Origin: Ichthyophthirius multifiliis
Taxonomy: Eukaryota > Ciliophora > Oligohymenophorea > Hymenostomatida
Reading direction: 5' to 3'
Length of the DNA stretch: 64,000 nucleotides
NCBI RefSeq assembly: GCF_000220395.1
Contig: NW_004085884.1
Coordinates: 62,001-126,000 of the forward strand
Positions 49,420 through 61,807 of this stretch are shown here, piece by piece. A program made the translations under genes and the position numbers. The notes below the pieces were generated by a model. It worked only from the letters and a program-made list of their open reading frames with translations. It was not told the origin of the DNA and searched no databases. The first letter of the stretch is position 1. Every line of letters starts with the position of its first letter.

Positions 49420-50810
49420 TCAATCCATCTTCAAATCAGGCAATAAAGGTTTTGACTTTAAAGAAACCTTATAATAATCTCCATAATTAGAAGTAAACAT
49501 AATACTCATAATACCAATACATAGTGTTTACAAGAAAAAAATGTAATAGTGATAAATTTGTGTTAAACATAAGGTTCAATAAACTAAGAAATAAACAAGA
49601 CAATAGGAAAACTCAAAAAATAAATACTTCCGAAAAATCCAAATTATTTAATAAAAGGTTACGCTTACATTCTAGCTGATGAATAAGTATCTTTAAGACC
49701 ATAAAAGAAATAAAAAACAATCCAAATCTTAATAACACAATAACCCATCCTACCCATCCATCAAAATGATGAAATTTATGTGATGAATCATCATTAATTC
49801 TACTTAAACCAACAATAATCATATGAATAATTCCAATAAGAAACTATTTTAAAATAAAAATAAATATATAAATATATAAATATATAAATATATATATAAA
49901 TATATAAATATATAAATATATAAATATATAAATATATAAATTAATCATAATACTGCTAATGGGACATATATATCTAAACTTTCTAATTCCATATAATTAA
50001 TAGTCCATCCCCAAGAAATAAGTATAAAAATAATCGCCATTAAAAACTATGCTAAAATTCCTGAAATCTATCCCAATAATTATATCACGAATATTCCTTA
50101 TCCATCATATGAATAGCATATTAAATGAACACTTTCTAAAAAAGATTTCCTGTTTGTAAAAAAAGAACTATATTATTTAAAAAAAACGCCCAATCCAACT
50201 CTTCTTCTTTATTGTATAATTTTATTGCTTTTTTTAAATTTATTGATAATAAAACAACACAAATAATCCAAAATATAATTATATAAAACAAAATCCCGTT
50301 TTCTTCGCTTGAAAATTAAGTGTCGTCTGCATTTATAATTTCTATCTCAATTATAATCTTTAAACCGGCAGGACTTAATTTTTCTAATTCTCTTTAACAG
50401 TCTTATAAATTAAAATACCAAAATCTTCTCTTTACTGTAGAAGTTAAAGTCTCAGAGATATATTCACTCCAAACATTTCCTTATGTTGGTAAATTTAATA
50501 CACTATTAAATGACTTTAGCTATTTACTTTCACAAGTGTCATCTTTTTTTATAAGTTACCATTCTTTATCAATTATCATCGCTAAGTTTATTAAAAAATT
50601 TTCTTCTCCTGTTTTTAATAGAGGTTTGTTAAATTTAGCGCGAATTTTATAGGTTGCTGTACCTATATCAACTGCGAATTTGGTGATGTAAAAAAAATAC
50701 TAGCTATTTCTAACTTTGTTGATTGGGATTTAAAGACTTACGTATTTTTAGTTTGTTGTTTTTAAAAATATTATTATAAAAATTGTTAATATGAATAATT
50801 TTGAATTCAT
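49420..50810 (-). CDS. GPR180/TMEM145-like seven-helix membrane protein (GOST type)
   Basis: Starts MNSKLFILTIFIIIFLKTTN, a signal peptide, followed by a luminal domain with EWQLIKKDDTCESKQ and RFWYFNLQDCQRELEK. Hydrophobic helices follow from LFYIIIFWIICVVLLSINLK. LESVHLICYSYDGQGIFVIQ and LISWGWTINYMELE are characteristic of the GPR180/TMEM145 (intimal-thickness receptor) family. After a 110-nt TA-rich intron come FLIGIIHMIIVGLSRINDD, FHHFDGWVGWVIVLLR, later PIVLFISQFIEPYV and a tail SNYGDYYKVS, ending at TGA 49420-49422. The frame requires one extra base at A6 50138-50143, A6 49712-49717 and A7 49535-49541. Family members are linked to Golgi/surface signalling; no ligand can be inferred. 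Confidence 0.82.
49861..49941. repeat. (AAATATAT)n intronic repeat
   Basis: Octamer-type AAATATAT/AAATATAA array filling most of the intron of the receptor-like gene. Confidence 0.85.
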
Positions 50811-51341
50811 TTTTATTTAAGTTTAAATATTTTTATTTTTCTCCTTTTACTTTTTTATATATTTTTTAGATTTTTTTCCTATTTAATTTAAATTTATTTT
50901 ATTTCATATAGTTTATAAATATAAAAAATTAAATAATATTTATTATAAAATGTTATTGAAATTTCTAAAAATTAATTTTAAAATATTATTTATTTATAAA
51001 AATTTATGCATTAAACGTTATTATATTTAAATAGAATAAATGTATTTTATTTAAAATTAATAATAAATAATTAAAATAACTTACAAATATATTGTTTATT
51101 TTCTTGAAAAAAAAAAATTAATAAAAAATAAATTAAAAAATATTTAAAATAAAAATATAAACAGTATAATTTATATATTGTTAGTATCCAAAAATAAATA
51201 TAATTATATTTTTATAAAATCAAAAGGCAAAGTGAAAATAATTAAAAAATTATTATTATATATATTATATAAAATAAATCCTATATTTATTAAAAAAATA
51301 AAAATAAATAAATAAAAATTTTTATCTCAGTATTAATTTGT
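50811..51341. other. AT-rich intergenic region
   Basis: About 0.5 kb upstream of the receptor-like gene; no identifiable feature. Confidence 0.5.
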
Positions 51342-52004
51342 TCAAATAATTTATTAATTATTTAATTCTTATTATATTTTTTGCAAATTTTTTTTTAATT
51401 GATCTATATAATCAATTTTATTGATTATAATATTCTTGAATTTTTCTACTAAAAACATATTTTTGTTCATATTTTTTCTTTTTTCATTTATATAAAGTTA
51501 AAAAGGTACTTTTTTAAAAAATATACTTTTTAATCCATTTTTTAAAATATATTTATTTACCTTAATCAAAAGTAGAATGACGAATTATACATTAATCTTA
51601 TAATTTTTCAACTTTTAAAATATAATCTTTTTTTCATCAATATGAGGGTTTTAATACAAAGTGTTTTAGGTTGAAATTTCTTGCTTTTAATTTATTTCGA
51701 CATTAGAATTATTACTCAAAATTAAAGTTTCTTATGTTTTCTCTTCGTTTTGAATTTTATCATTTAATTTAATTTTTTTTTAATAATTGCTTTTATATTA
51801 TTTATATTTCTTTTTCATAGATTAGTCGTTTTCTTAAATTTGTAATACATCTTCTTCATTTTAAGCATTTTATTAATTCTATGTATATGTATATTTTAAT
51901 ATATGTTATTTGGAAAAAAAATTATTTATACTTTTTATTAAATTTCCATTGCTTATTAAAGAAACAAATCTAAAATACCCAATCCTTACTTTAAATATAA
52001 TATA

Positions 52005-52035
<31 letters not shown>

Positions 52036-52947
52036 GAATCATACATAAGGATCTTCATTTTTTTATTTAGGAATTTTTATTTATATTCTTTTTTTAAAAA
52101 TATTAATATTTAAGAAGATTATATATTTTTAAAAATATTAATACAAATAAATATATAATTACTTTATTTTTTTGTAATAATTTTAAATTGATTTCCATTG
52201 TCATCATTTAATTTAATTTTTTTATAAACACTATTAACTTTTATATTCTTTATTAATAATAATAATAAAATTTCTTTTTTAAATTTTTATTCAATTTTAC
52301 TTTATTTTTTTGCGTTTATTTTTTTTATCTTAAAAAAAAAAAAAAACAAATAAGTTTAATATATAAAAAAATATATATATAAATAAATAATATATATTTT
52401 AATAAATATTAAAAAAAAAATTAATAAAATAATTAATAATAATTATATTTTTAATAATATATATATTACTTTATTATGTTAAAACACTGCCTTTTCTAAT
52501 CGGTTAAAAATTTGGAATCTATATAATATTTTCTTCTGTTTCCATAGTTTATTATTATTACAAAGAAATTTCATTCTCAGATTTAGCCTTTGCTTTTTTT
52601 TCTTAGCTTTAGTATTTATTAATCCCTTAATTAATAATAATGTTTATTTAAATAAATTTCTTATTTTATATATAATTACTTCTCTCATATCAAACATTTC
52701 CTATTTGTAAAATTGATTAGGAGCTTTTCTTCTGCCACTTTTTCTCTTTTAATTGTCAACTATGATTAAATTTTATTTTTTATTTTTTATTAAAAAAATT
52801 ACAAATTATAAAATAGTTAAGTTATTTTTTATATAAATCAAATATATTTTATATTATTTTTATATATTAAGTATTAAAAATATATAATTTACAAGTTATA
52901 TGTATTTATTTTTTACTTAGTTCTTGTTTGCATTAGTTCTCTTGCAT
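51342..52947 (-). CDS. Basic Lys/Gln-rich multi-exon protein (possibly two genes)
   Basis: From Met 52947 (MQENQCKQEL) an intron leads to DNQKRKSGRRKAPNQFYKQE and MFDMRE, a basic patch that could bind nucleic acid. Next is AKAKSENEISLQQQQTMETE with NIIQIPNFQPIRKGSVLTQQ. Small exons then read VNSVYKKIKLNDDNGNQFKI, IPKQKNEDPY and DWVFQICFFNKQWKFNKK. A longer exon has EEDVLQIQENDQSMKKKYKQ and NVEINQKQEISTQNTLYQNP, and the last reads FLVEKFKNIIINKIDYIDQL before TGA 51342-51344. Each piece looks coding, but the splicing is not fully phased, so one gene versus two is open. No family recognised. Confidence 0.45.
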
Positions 52948-54624
52948 TTTTTTTTATATTTTTTTTTTTATTTTAATTTTTATTTAATTAATATTGTTTT
53001 GATTTTTTATTTATTTTTTTTGGCAACTAAAATATGATAAAAAAAATTATTTGTTTAAATTTTTTTTTTAAATATTAATTATAAATAAAAAGAAAAAAAA
53101 TTATGCTAAAATATAAAAAACATTAAATAATTTTAATTAATCAAATTTATGAATTCTAAAAGTTTTAATCAAATTAAAATTTAAAAAAACACAACAAAAA
53201 ATAAATTTAAAAAGTTTAACTAAAAATATTAATAAAGTATTCAGGTTAAATAATATTATAAAATATATATATTAATTATTAAATTTTATAAAAATTAAAA
53301 ATATATTAATTTACAAATAAATATATTTTATAATTATTCAAAATTTAATCATATTACATTATTATATAAATTATTTAAAAATAATAGATTTAATTAATAT
53401 CTTTAAGAAAAAATAAATAAATAATTAAAAATCATTCGAGAAAAAAAAAAAATATAAATAAACTAAACAATATATAAAATGTAGTGATTCAAAAAAAAAA
53501 AAAATATAATTATAATTATTCTAAAAAACGTAAAAAAATAAAAAAATTATTTTCAAAGAAAAAAATAAAATATCTTTTGTAAAAGTATTTTAAAAAGAAA
53601 AATAAAAAAATAATATAATAATATTAATAATGATATAAAAATATTTAAAATTTTAAGCTAATTGTAAAAATAAAATTAAAAAAAGATTTATACAAATAAT
53701 AAATAATAAAAAAATAAATATTATAAATATAATTATATATATAATATATATATATATATATTTAATATTTATTTTTTTATTTATATAAATATTTATATAA
53801 ATATATATATTAAATATAAAATTATTTTTTTAATTTATTTATTAATATAAACTTTTTTTTTTATCATATAATTTTATTTTTATTTTTTATTATATTTTAA
53901 TATTTTTAATCTTTTCTTATTAAAAAAAATAATATTATTTAATATACTAAATGTTTTTTTTCTTTAAATTTATATTTATTTTTTTAAATTACTTTAATTT
54001 TTTTTTTATTTTTTCATTATTTAATATATACTATCATAAAATATTTTTTTAATTTATATAATTATTTTTTTTAACGATGTTTTAAATATTTTATATAGTA
54101 TTTTTAATTTGATATATATTTTTTTTCATATAATTTTTTATTATATATTTCTTTAATAGTATAATTTAATATTTATTATTTTTATATTAACTTTTTTTTT
54201 ATAATTTATTTTATTTTTTGATTAATTTAAAAATGATTATCTATTTTTTTCTATATTAATATATTATCTGAGATGCTAAAAGTTTTCATAATTTGGTTTT
54301 ATTGTTCTTTGTTTTTTTAGGCTTTCTTTATTTAAAAATTCTGAATAAACTAATTTTTTTATTTAATTTAATTTTTACAATACAATTTGTAAACATAACT
54401 TTTTTACTAAAAATTTTTTTATGTCTACTAACACAAATTACATTTTTTATTTAATTTTACACTTAATATTTATTTTTTAACAATAACTACTACACAAACT
54501 CCTTATTTACCTTATATATATATTAATAATTCGTTAAATTCTTCTCTAATAATATTATCGTGCAAATTATGCATATACATACTTATAAATTAATTTTTAT
54601 ATCCGTTTTTACCAAATTTTAACT
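52948..54624. other. AT-rich region, no firm gene
   Basis: Low-complexity A/T for most of its length. A minus-strand frame about 54020-54760 stays open for roughly 240 codons and contains CNLCQQTQKN, but the composition is Lys/Gln/Ile only and could be chance. I see no RNA. Confidence 0.4.
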
Positions 54625-56110
54625 TCAAAAGCTTCTATTCAATATTTGTTCTTATTTTTTCTCTTAAAGTAAAATACTTAATATCTTATTGAGTTCCAAC
54701 TTAACATATACATCTGTCTATTTATGTTTATAGTTTTCTAAAGTCTATACATTTGAAAAAAGCGTGAAATATATAATATTGTTTGTATGTCAATCTAATT
54801 CAATGTAAAAATTTATTTCAAATATTTTTGATTTCATCTTTTTGATAAAATTTAAAAAGAAATTTTAACATATTTCAATTTACAAACCTTATCATGAGCA
54901 AAAAAAATATCTTCATAAATAAATGAATTTATACTTTAGAAATTTAAATTAAAAAATATATTAATATTAGAATACACAATACCCTTCCCCTCCCCTCCCC
55001 TCCCCTCCCCTCCCCTCCCCTATAACTTATAAATTATGTATAATAAGCGCTAAAACATTTAATTATATAATATATTAAATATTTTTTTTTTCAAAAATAA
55101 AGTATAAAAAATATGATTAAAACCTTTATTAATTTAAATTTCTGAAAAATTTATTTAATTAATTTAAGGAAAAGTTTTAAAATAAAAATGAAACAAAATT
55201 AAATCAAATTTTCGTTTAATTTCTTAAATTGAAAATAAATGACTTTTCCACATATTCTTTTGCTTTTGCTTTTTTTCAGCATAAAAATCCCAAAAGACTC
55301 GAATTATAAATATAAACACACATAATATTAAATAAAGTACAAAAAAATAAAAAATATTCATAAATCATTTAACTTAGACGTCTTATTTTTAATTGTAAGT
55401 CTTTAATAATATGCTCAAACAAATTGACAGCAAACATATTTTTTTTGAAAATGCTAAATGGTTTTAAATTTTAAGTTTGATTTATAAACATTTAATTGTA
55501 AAAATAATTAATTAATATAAAAATATTAGAATTTTTTTAAATATTAAGTGATTGCTTTAATTTCAGATTTAGTAATATTTAGAAAAGAAGTAGAAATAAG
55601 AATAACTTATCTAATAAAATATAATATAATATAAACTGCATTTGTATTTTTTTTTTAAAAAAAAAATCACTTAAAATAATATTTATTTGCTTAAATAATT
55701 TAAAATACTATTTAATAAAAAATTAAGTCTAATGCATTTAATTAAATAAAAATTTTGTTACTACTTAAATTTTTGATTATAATCTCTAATTTTTTTGACC
55801 TAAAAATATTCCTAATTTTCACTTTATTAAATAGTATGTAAAATAAATGCATTACATGCTTAAATCCTTTCTTTTTATAAATTAAAACATTCTAAAATCT
55901 CAAATTTTTTATTAAATCACTCAAACACTTTTAATTTGAAATAAACTTTAAAAAAATATACAAAAAGAATGCCTGAAATATATTTTTTTAAAAAATTATA
56001 AAAATCTGAATCTGATAAATAATAATTATATATATGCTTTAATTACAAATAAATCTTCTTTTAAAAAGAAGAATTATTATCTAATAATAATATTAAATTA
56101 GATAATTTGT
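54625..56110 (-). CDS. Multi-exon gene of uncertain structure, COMM-domain-like C-terminus
   Basis: Scattered exon-like segments on the minus strand: DSDFYNFLKKYISGILF, then (after a 63-nt GT..AG intron that removes an in-frame TGA) ILECFNLQKERIQACNAFIL and HTIQQSENQEYFQVKKIRDY. A middle piece reads NMFAVNLFEHIIKDLQLKIR and another EYVEKSFIFNLRNQ. A C-terminal piece reads TLENYKHKQTDVYVKLELNK and ILSILLQEKKQEQIL before TGA 54625-54627. The all-helical N-part and the short beta-plus-helix C-part are faintly like COMMD proteins, but the key tryptophan is not visible. The (CCCCT)7 tract would lie in an intron if these pieces are one gene. Exon borders are tentative. Confidence 0.35.
54987..55021 (-). 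repeat. (CCCCT)7 / (AGGGG)7 microsatellite, G-quadruplex-capable
   Basis: Seven perfect CCCCT units preceded by ACCCTT. The minus strand carries seven runs of four G separated by single A, enough for intramolecular G-quadruplexes. Conspicuous in DNA otherwise well over 80 percent A+T. It is not the CCCCAA telomeric repeat of Tetrahymena. Confidence 0.95.
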
Positions 56111-56364
56111 TATTTTTATTAAATTAAGCTTAAAAATTGCAAAATAAATATGAATATATTAAATAATTAATAATTTTTATATTATTTTTTGTATAGATTA
56201 TATTTATATATTAAAATTGTAATAATAATTTTTTATATACATAAATTTTACATATTGTTTATTTTTAATATTTCTTTATTAATTTTTTTTTTTAAAAAAA
56301 AAATATTTAATTTTTATGCATTCGTTTTTTTTTTTTTTTTTGAATAAAATTATAATTTAAAACT
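56111..56364. other. AT-rich spacer
   Basis: Short A/T-rich stretch between minus-strand genes with poly-T near 56283-56341. Confidence 0.5.
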
Positions 56365-57051
56365 TCAAACAAAGCAAGCAATACCAAAAATCACAAAAAG
56401 ACTACCTTATATCAACTTCAAAACCCATCCAGGAATAATTTATCCTAAATATCTACCTCCAATAACAGCTAGAAGCGCACAAAAAGCCTATCCTAATAAA
56501 GACCCTCCAAAAACAATAATAGGAGAATAAGAGCTACTCATAGCAATTGTAGCAAGTTAAGATTTATCTCCCCATTCTCCACAAATAACTTAAATAAAAG
56601 TTTAAATAAAAATTTAATAATTTGTAACTTTTTAGTTTTTATTTTTAATTTTTTTATCGAATTTTTTTGTTTCTATTTCTATTTCTTCAGAATCATCAGA
56701 TGAGTCTTTATCTGCATTTTTTTTAAGAAAGCATTTTATTCCGAAAAACAAAAAAAGTATTCCAGAGCAAATTCTAGTAATATATTAAGGAATTAAAAAT
56801 ACAAAAAAACCGCCTAAAAAGCAAGAAATAAAATTCATAATAATCATCGCTGCTAAATTTCCAAGAAAAACGTATTTTTGAGAATTTTTAGTTGCCAAAA
56901 TAGCAGCTAAAATAAATGTTTTATCACCAATTTCGGAAAATAATATACCAAAAAAAGAACTTAAAAATGCTCCTTAAGTTTATAAAAATTCATTATTATT
57001 TTTTGCATAAGAAAGCGAAGGAAAAATTAAAATTATTAAAATTATGAACAT
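56365..57051 (-). CDS. GDT1/TMEM165 family Ca2+/Mn2+ transporter (UPF0016), copy 1
   Basis: Intronless, 228 aa. Signal peptide MFIILIILIFPSLSYA. The two inverted repeats each carry the family signature: SEIGDKTFILAAILATKN in the first and GEWGDKSQLATIAMSSSY in the second, providing the acidic cation site. Six membrane helices are visible, with an acidic loop KNADKDSSDDSEEIE and Lys-rich stretch between repeats, and GGRYLGQIIP closing the last helices. Yeast Gdt1 and human TMEM165 exchange Ca2+ or Mn2+ for H+ in Golgi-type compartments, supporting glycosylation. A second, diverged copy lies 5.7 kb downstream on the other strand. Confidence 0.95.
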
Positions 57052-57214
57052 ATTTATATGTTTTTAAATATATTAAAATTTTTATTTGATTTTCTTATTA
57101 CTTTTGTTTTATCATATTGTAATATATATATTTTATTTTACTTTTTATTAAAATGAAATATATTTAATGTAAATTTTATTTTTAAAAAATTAATAAATTA
57201 AATAATTATTTACC
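57052..57214. other. AT-rich spacer
   Basis: Upstream of the GDT1 copy 1 gene; nothing identifiable. Confidence 0.45.
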
Positions 57215-57932
57215 ATTTTAAACAATCAAAGAAAGTATTTCTAAAACTAATGATATATGTTACTTTCACATCAACCGAAGTTTATTTTAGGTGAATTTCA
57301 ATACTTTTATTAAAATTTAATATTATTCCTATAATTTACTGTTTCAAAATTATTATATTTATACATAAAAATCTTATTTTATTTATTTGAACGAAATAAA
57401 AAAAAAACATTAATATGTATATTTAATTATGATTCTTTCTGATTAAAATTTAAACTTTTTAGAACTTTATTTTAATTTTGAATATTTATTTAATTAATTA
57501 TAATTTCCAAACATAAAATTTTAATGTATAAATTTAACATTATTTATTTATATTTTTAAAATTAAATTTAAATATATTTTATTACATCTTCTATATAATA
57601 ATTTCCTTTTACATCCTGTTGTTATAAAATTATTAATATAATCTAAAGGAATTTTTATTTAAATATATATTTTATTCATGTTTCTTTTTTAAGTTTCGAC
57701 TTATTTTTTTAATTATTATCTCATTCTTTATCTCGAATAAATTAAGAAAATTATTTTAATTTCTTTTTTTTTTCAATTTTTATTTCTTATTTTTTTTAGA
57801 TTTTTTTAATTTAAATTCTCCCAGTTTTTATTCTACTTATTCTTTTTATTATATTAATTTTTCTTAAATTTATTATTAAGGTTTATATTTTATTAGTTTT
57901 CTTATATGTTTTTTCTACTGTATTATAAACAT
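57215..57932 (-). CDS. Basic Gln/Lys-rich hypothetical protein
   Basis: From Met 57932: MFIIQQKKHIRKLIKYKPQQ, KLGEFKLKKSKKNKKQKLKK, RMRQQLKKQVETQKRNMNKI and IPLDYINNFITTGCKRKLLY, continuing HQNFMFGNYNQLNKYSKLKQ. A downstream exon-like piece near 57220-57300 reads SIEIHLKQTSVDVKVTYIIS and RNTFFDCLKW. Very basic. The intron between the two pieces and the true stop were not resolved. No family recognised; nucleic-acid binding or ribosomal association would fit the charge but is speculation. Confidence 0.4.
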
Positions 57933-58197
57933 AAAAAATTTTAGAACTAAAATAAAGCTAAAGTTTACATTTTTGTTTACTAAATATATAAATATTATTT
58001 TTGTTTTTATTATAATTATATAATAAAATAATAATTAAATAATTTTATATAAATATTATTTTTTTATTTTAAACTAAAGTATTCTTTAAAAAAAAAGATC
58101 TAACTATAATTTATATTTATTATTTTTATTTCTTAACAAAAAAAATAAAAAAAATAAAATGCTTCATTTTTTTTCTCCTTTTTCTTTTAATTTATAT

Positions 58198-58740
58198 TCA
58201 AAAAGGATATTTAATCTTTCCTCCTTCTAACCATTCATCAGCTAAAACAGTATTTTCTGTAAACCAATAAGCATAAGCAGTTCCTAAGAAAATCCATAAA
58301 GGAACTTAAGTTTTTAATACATGCCAACTTCTGCCTCCATCATAAGCTTATTTAGGAGCAAAAACATATTTAGGTCTATTATATATTTTAAAAATATTAA
58401 TTAATTATTTTAAAAAATAAAAAATCCTATATATAATTATAATTATATTCAAAATATACACAAAATAAAATGGAACGCCTGTTGACATTCTCTTAAATAT
58501 CAAACCATAAGGAATAACAAAAATTGGACCTGTAACAAGTAATCCAACGAAGAAATTCCTCCAAAAATGTAATCTGTTTTCGTTGAGTTTTTCTGCAAAT
58601 TCCATTTTAATTGTTCTATGTGCTTCGTTCATATAATATTTATAAAAAGGTTATTTTAAAAAATTTTCTTCTGTTTTTCTTATTATTTCAAGTTCTTATT
58701 CTCTTGTTGGTGGTGGTGGTATTTTTTTTTCGTAACCCAT
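58198..58740 (-). CDS. Small two-helix membrane protein, possibly a ciliate mitochondrial complex subunit
   Basis: Two exons joined across an intron at about 58379-58462. Begins MGYEKKIPPPPTREQELEII, then YYMNEAHRTIKMEFAEKLNE and WRNFFVGLLVTGPIFVIPYG (first membrane span). After the intron come VPKYVFAPKQAYDGGRSWHV, a second span VPLWIFLGTAYAYWFT and a tail ADEWLEGGKIKYPF. About 150 aa. Two short spans, a proline-rich start and no signal peptide are reminiscent of accessory subunits of mitochondrial respiratory complexes or ATP synthase in ciliates. The family itself was not recognised, so this is inference from architecture. Confidence 0.75.
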
Positions 58741-58934
58741 ATTTTTATTTTATTTTCTTCGCTAATTAATAATATGTATATATTTTTTTTGTATTATTAT
58801 TTTATTTCTCTAAATATAATAAATAATATATATAAAATTAATATTTTTTTCTTAATTTAATATAAAGGAAATTAGTTTAATTTAAAAATAAAAAAAGATA
58901 TAGAAAAAAATAAATACATAAAAATAAATAAAAA
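58741..58934. other. AT-rich spacer
   Basis: Short spacer between two minus-strand genes; no element identified. Confidence 0.5.
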
Positions 58935-60711
58935 TCATAAATTTTTTTTTAAATTTTCTAAAACAAAATCAAATTACTCACCAAACCCTTTATGAGAGAT
59001 TTCTCTAATAGAATAAACATCAAAAGTAATTAATTTATATCCCAAATCTTTTAAAATTTCAGTTTTATTAATATTTTGTTTCCTTCTTCTAAACGCATAC
59101 ACAAAATGTGAATACCCATCAATTTCTAAAATAACATCTTATTTTTTACAAACATAATCTTTCTTAAAATCAAACTGCTAAGCTTCATTTTATATATCTC
59201 CTTTTTAAATTTTTTACACAATAAAATCTTTTTAACCTTCTAATTTTTATATTTTCTCCTCGAAATCTTTCACTACAAAATCCACAAGTATAAATCCTTC
59301 AAGTAGACATTCAAACTTAACATTAAATCCCATAGCAAGGAACCACTTGACTACATCAAAGTATTTATCAGTCTAAAGATTCCTAAAATTTTAATTATAA
59401 TTATTAGTTTAAGCATTAATAGTGACTATTTTTTCTAAATTAGCTCTCTAAAATATCCTAAACTACTCTTCGTATAAATCTTAGTATTTTTTCCACAACT
59501 CATTTTATTTCACCTTCATAAAAAACATAATATATGTTACTTAATTTAGCATTCTTTCGTTCTAAAAAAAAATTAAATTCCTTCCTTAAAGCATTCCTAA
59601 AGCACTTAATGCGTAAAAACTTCTGAAAAAATCCCATATAGACTATAACTCCAAGAAATAAGTAATTTACCCTTTAAATTCAACGCCAAAAATTCTTTCT
59701 CATTTAAATTTTAAACTAAAAATTCAAATATATAATCTTTTTAAGAATGCACTGCGAAAGTTACTATTAAAGTCAATTTATTCGATACACTAAATTTGTT
59801 TATGTTTTCTTTTATAAAACTCCTTATTTAAGATTTATCATTTATGTAAAATCCACCCCTATTATTATAAAAAGCCTTTATACAGGTACAAAAATAGTCC
59901 TAATGAGCCCTTCTTTCACTTACTCGGATTAAAAAATCATCAAAAAGTTTCAAATAAAAATTATAATCACCCATTTAGCAAGATGAAAGGGCTCCAATGA
60001 ATCCTTTTAGAGTAAAATCGTTCATTTATTGGTAATTTTCTTATATATAAGTAATTATTAAGCCCCATAATTATATTAAAGTTTCAGAGTTTTTCTTTTA
60101 AACTTCAGAAGTTTGGTAGTAAGATAAAGATATGGCTACATTTAAATATAATAAATCATTTTTATTCTTAATTAAACTCTTAAATAAGAATTATAAGAAA
60201 TCTTTTTAATTGAAAATTTCATTAATGCGAGTTAGTATTATTTGACGATTTTCCTCTTTTTTTATTGACTTTTCCCTCCTCATAATTTGGATTAAATTTA
60301 ACATTATTTTAGATATATTTAAAGGCTTATAAAACAAATAATTATTCTAAAAATTATGCAAAAAACTCATATAAAAATCAACATCTTATTAAGGATAATG
60401 ATGTAAAATATAAGAAATAAATAAAATTTCATTTTAGTTTAAAATTTTATTCATTTTTAATTCCTATATACAATTTTAGACTATTTTTTTTACTAATTTT
60501 TTTATTCAAAGTTAAGAATATTTTCATTTTCTAAAAATTAATATACATTAAAGTATTTGATATTTTTATCACTTGCTTAATTAAATTTTTCGTAGTTTTA
60601 TTCTATCCAAGTTAACAATTTTCCTAATTTTTATTGCTTTTAAATTTAAAGTTAGCTTACAAATGTTTTTTTTGGAATGCTTTCGATAAATTTTGTATAT
60701 AGTTTTTTCAT
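58935..60711 (-). CDS. RAP-domain protein (organellar RNA-binding, FASTK-like)
   Basis: C-terminal RAP domain: KQDVILEIDGYSHFVYAFRR, then NKTEILKDLGYKLITFDVYS. This is the restriction-endonuclease-like fold with the IDGxSHF motif, found in FASTK proteins and many alveolate organellar RNA factors. The N-terminal 450 residues are alpha-helical repeats (YTKFIESIPKKTFVSQLQ, FLQFLFKSLIKNKNDLLYLN, FTLKGFIGALSSCQMGDYN), as expected for the family. Intronless apart from two frame breaks, each repaired by one added base: T5 60454-60458 and A6 59520-59525. A mitochondrial role in rRNA or mRNA processing is usual for RAP proteins; no presequence is obvious (MKKLYTKFIESIP is compatible). Confidence 0.88.
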
Positions 60712-60907
60712 TTTTTATATTTTTAATTTTGTTCTCTTATTTTTTTATGTTTTTATTTAAATTTATAAAAATTTTTTTACATAAAAAAACTATTTTATTA
60801 ATTATAAATTTTTTTTCAATTTTTTATTGTTATATTAATATATATATAAATATATAAATGTATATATATATATATATATCTTCTTTTCTATTTATTTTAA
60901 ATATTCA
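60712..60907. other. AT-rich spacer
   Basis: Spacer with TA repeat near 60836-60880; no gene. Confidence 0.55.
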
Positions 60908-61807
60908 TCATTATCCATATTGCATATTCTAAGGCATATAATATTACATAAGCATTGCCATTTACTTGAATATTTTTTTAAAAAAATATTAATTAAAAAT
61001 ATCAATTTATATTTACCTATTAAGAAATATTCTATACAGGCATAGCCATCATAAGATCATTATATTTGTTATTTCTGCTAATGAATAAAAATAAAAAAAT
61101 TATTTAATTAAAAAATAAAAATTTACTTATTATTATTGTTGTTATTCTAAACATTGTTATTGTGATTGTTATATCTTTTTTTGTTATTGTTATTATTATT
61201 ATTAAATCTAAAAAAAAGAGAGTTAAATATATTAATAAATAAAGTTTTTGAAAAAAAAAAGAAAAAAAAATATAATTAAAAATACCTAGATTTTAATTCT
61301 TCTTCATTATGTGCATATCTGCATTTGTCGCCATTTAAACATTTGCCTAAATTTATATAAATAATATAACTTTGTATATATATATATAAAAAAAAGATAA
61401 CCTTTACTGAAATTAAAGCATAAAGATGTTTTATAAAAATCATCAGTATGTCTTAATTCCCCAACTCCATGAGCATATTAGCAGGAATCTTAATTTGGGC
61501 AAAAGCCGTTTGTTTAATATGGTTAACATAATTTTGTTTTATTCAAATCAGGTTTTTACTTTAATTCACTTTCGCTATGTGCAAAATGGCATTTATCACC
61601 TTTAGTACATGTTCCATTCTTTTTTTTTTATAAAAAAATATTGATAGTTTTATTTTTGTTTATAACTTTCTTACCAAAAAATTTTGACAAAGTCTTGTTT
61701 TTTTCAAATTTACATAAGGTTTCATATTTTTATTATTGAATTTGTTTTAATTTTAGTTGTTTTTTTGGTTGAAATTATTGTAATTTTCTACGTAACCTGA
61801 GGAAGAC

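Noticed and set aside
54987-55021. Interstitial telomere
   Set aside because: The unit is CCCCT, not CCCCAA, and the sequence continues on both sides with ordinary AT-rich DNA; kept as a G4 repeat instead.
55850-55960. In-frame TGA as selenocysteine or reassigned codon
   Set aside because: A phase-0 GT..AG intron of 63 nt removes it, and elsewhere TGA behaves as the only stop.
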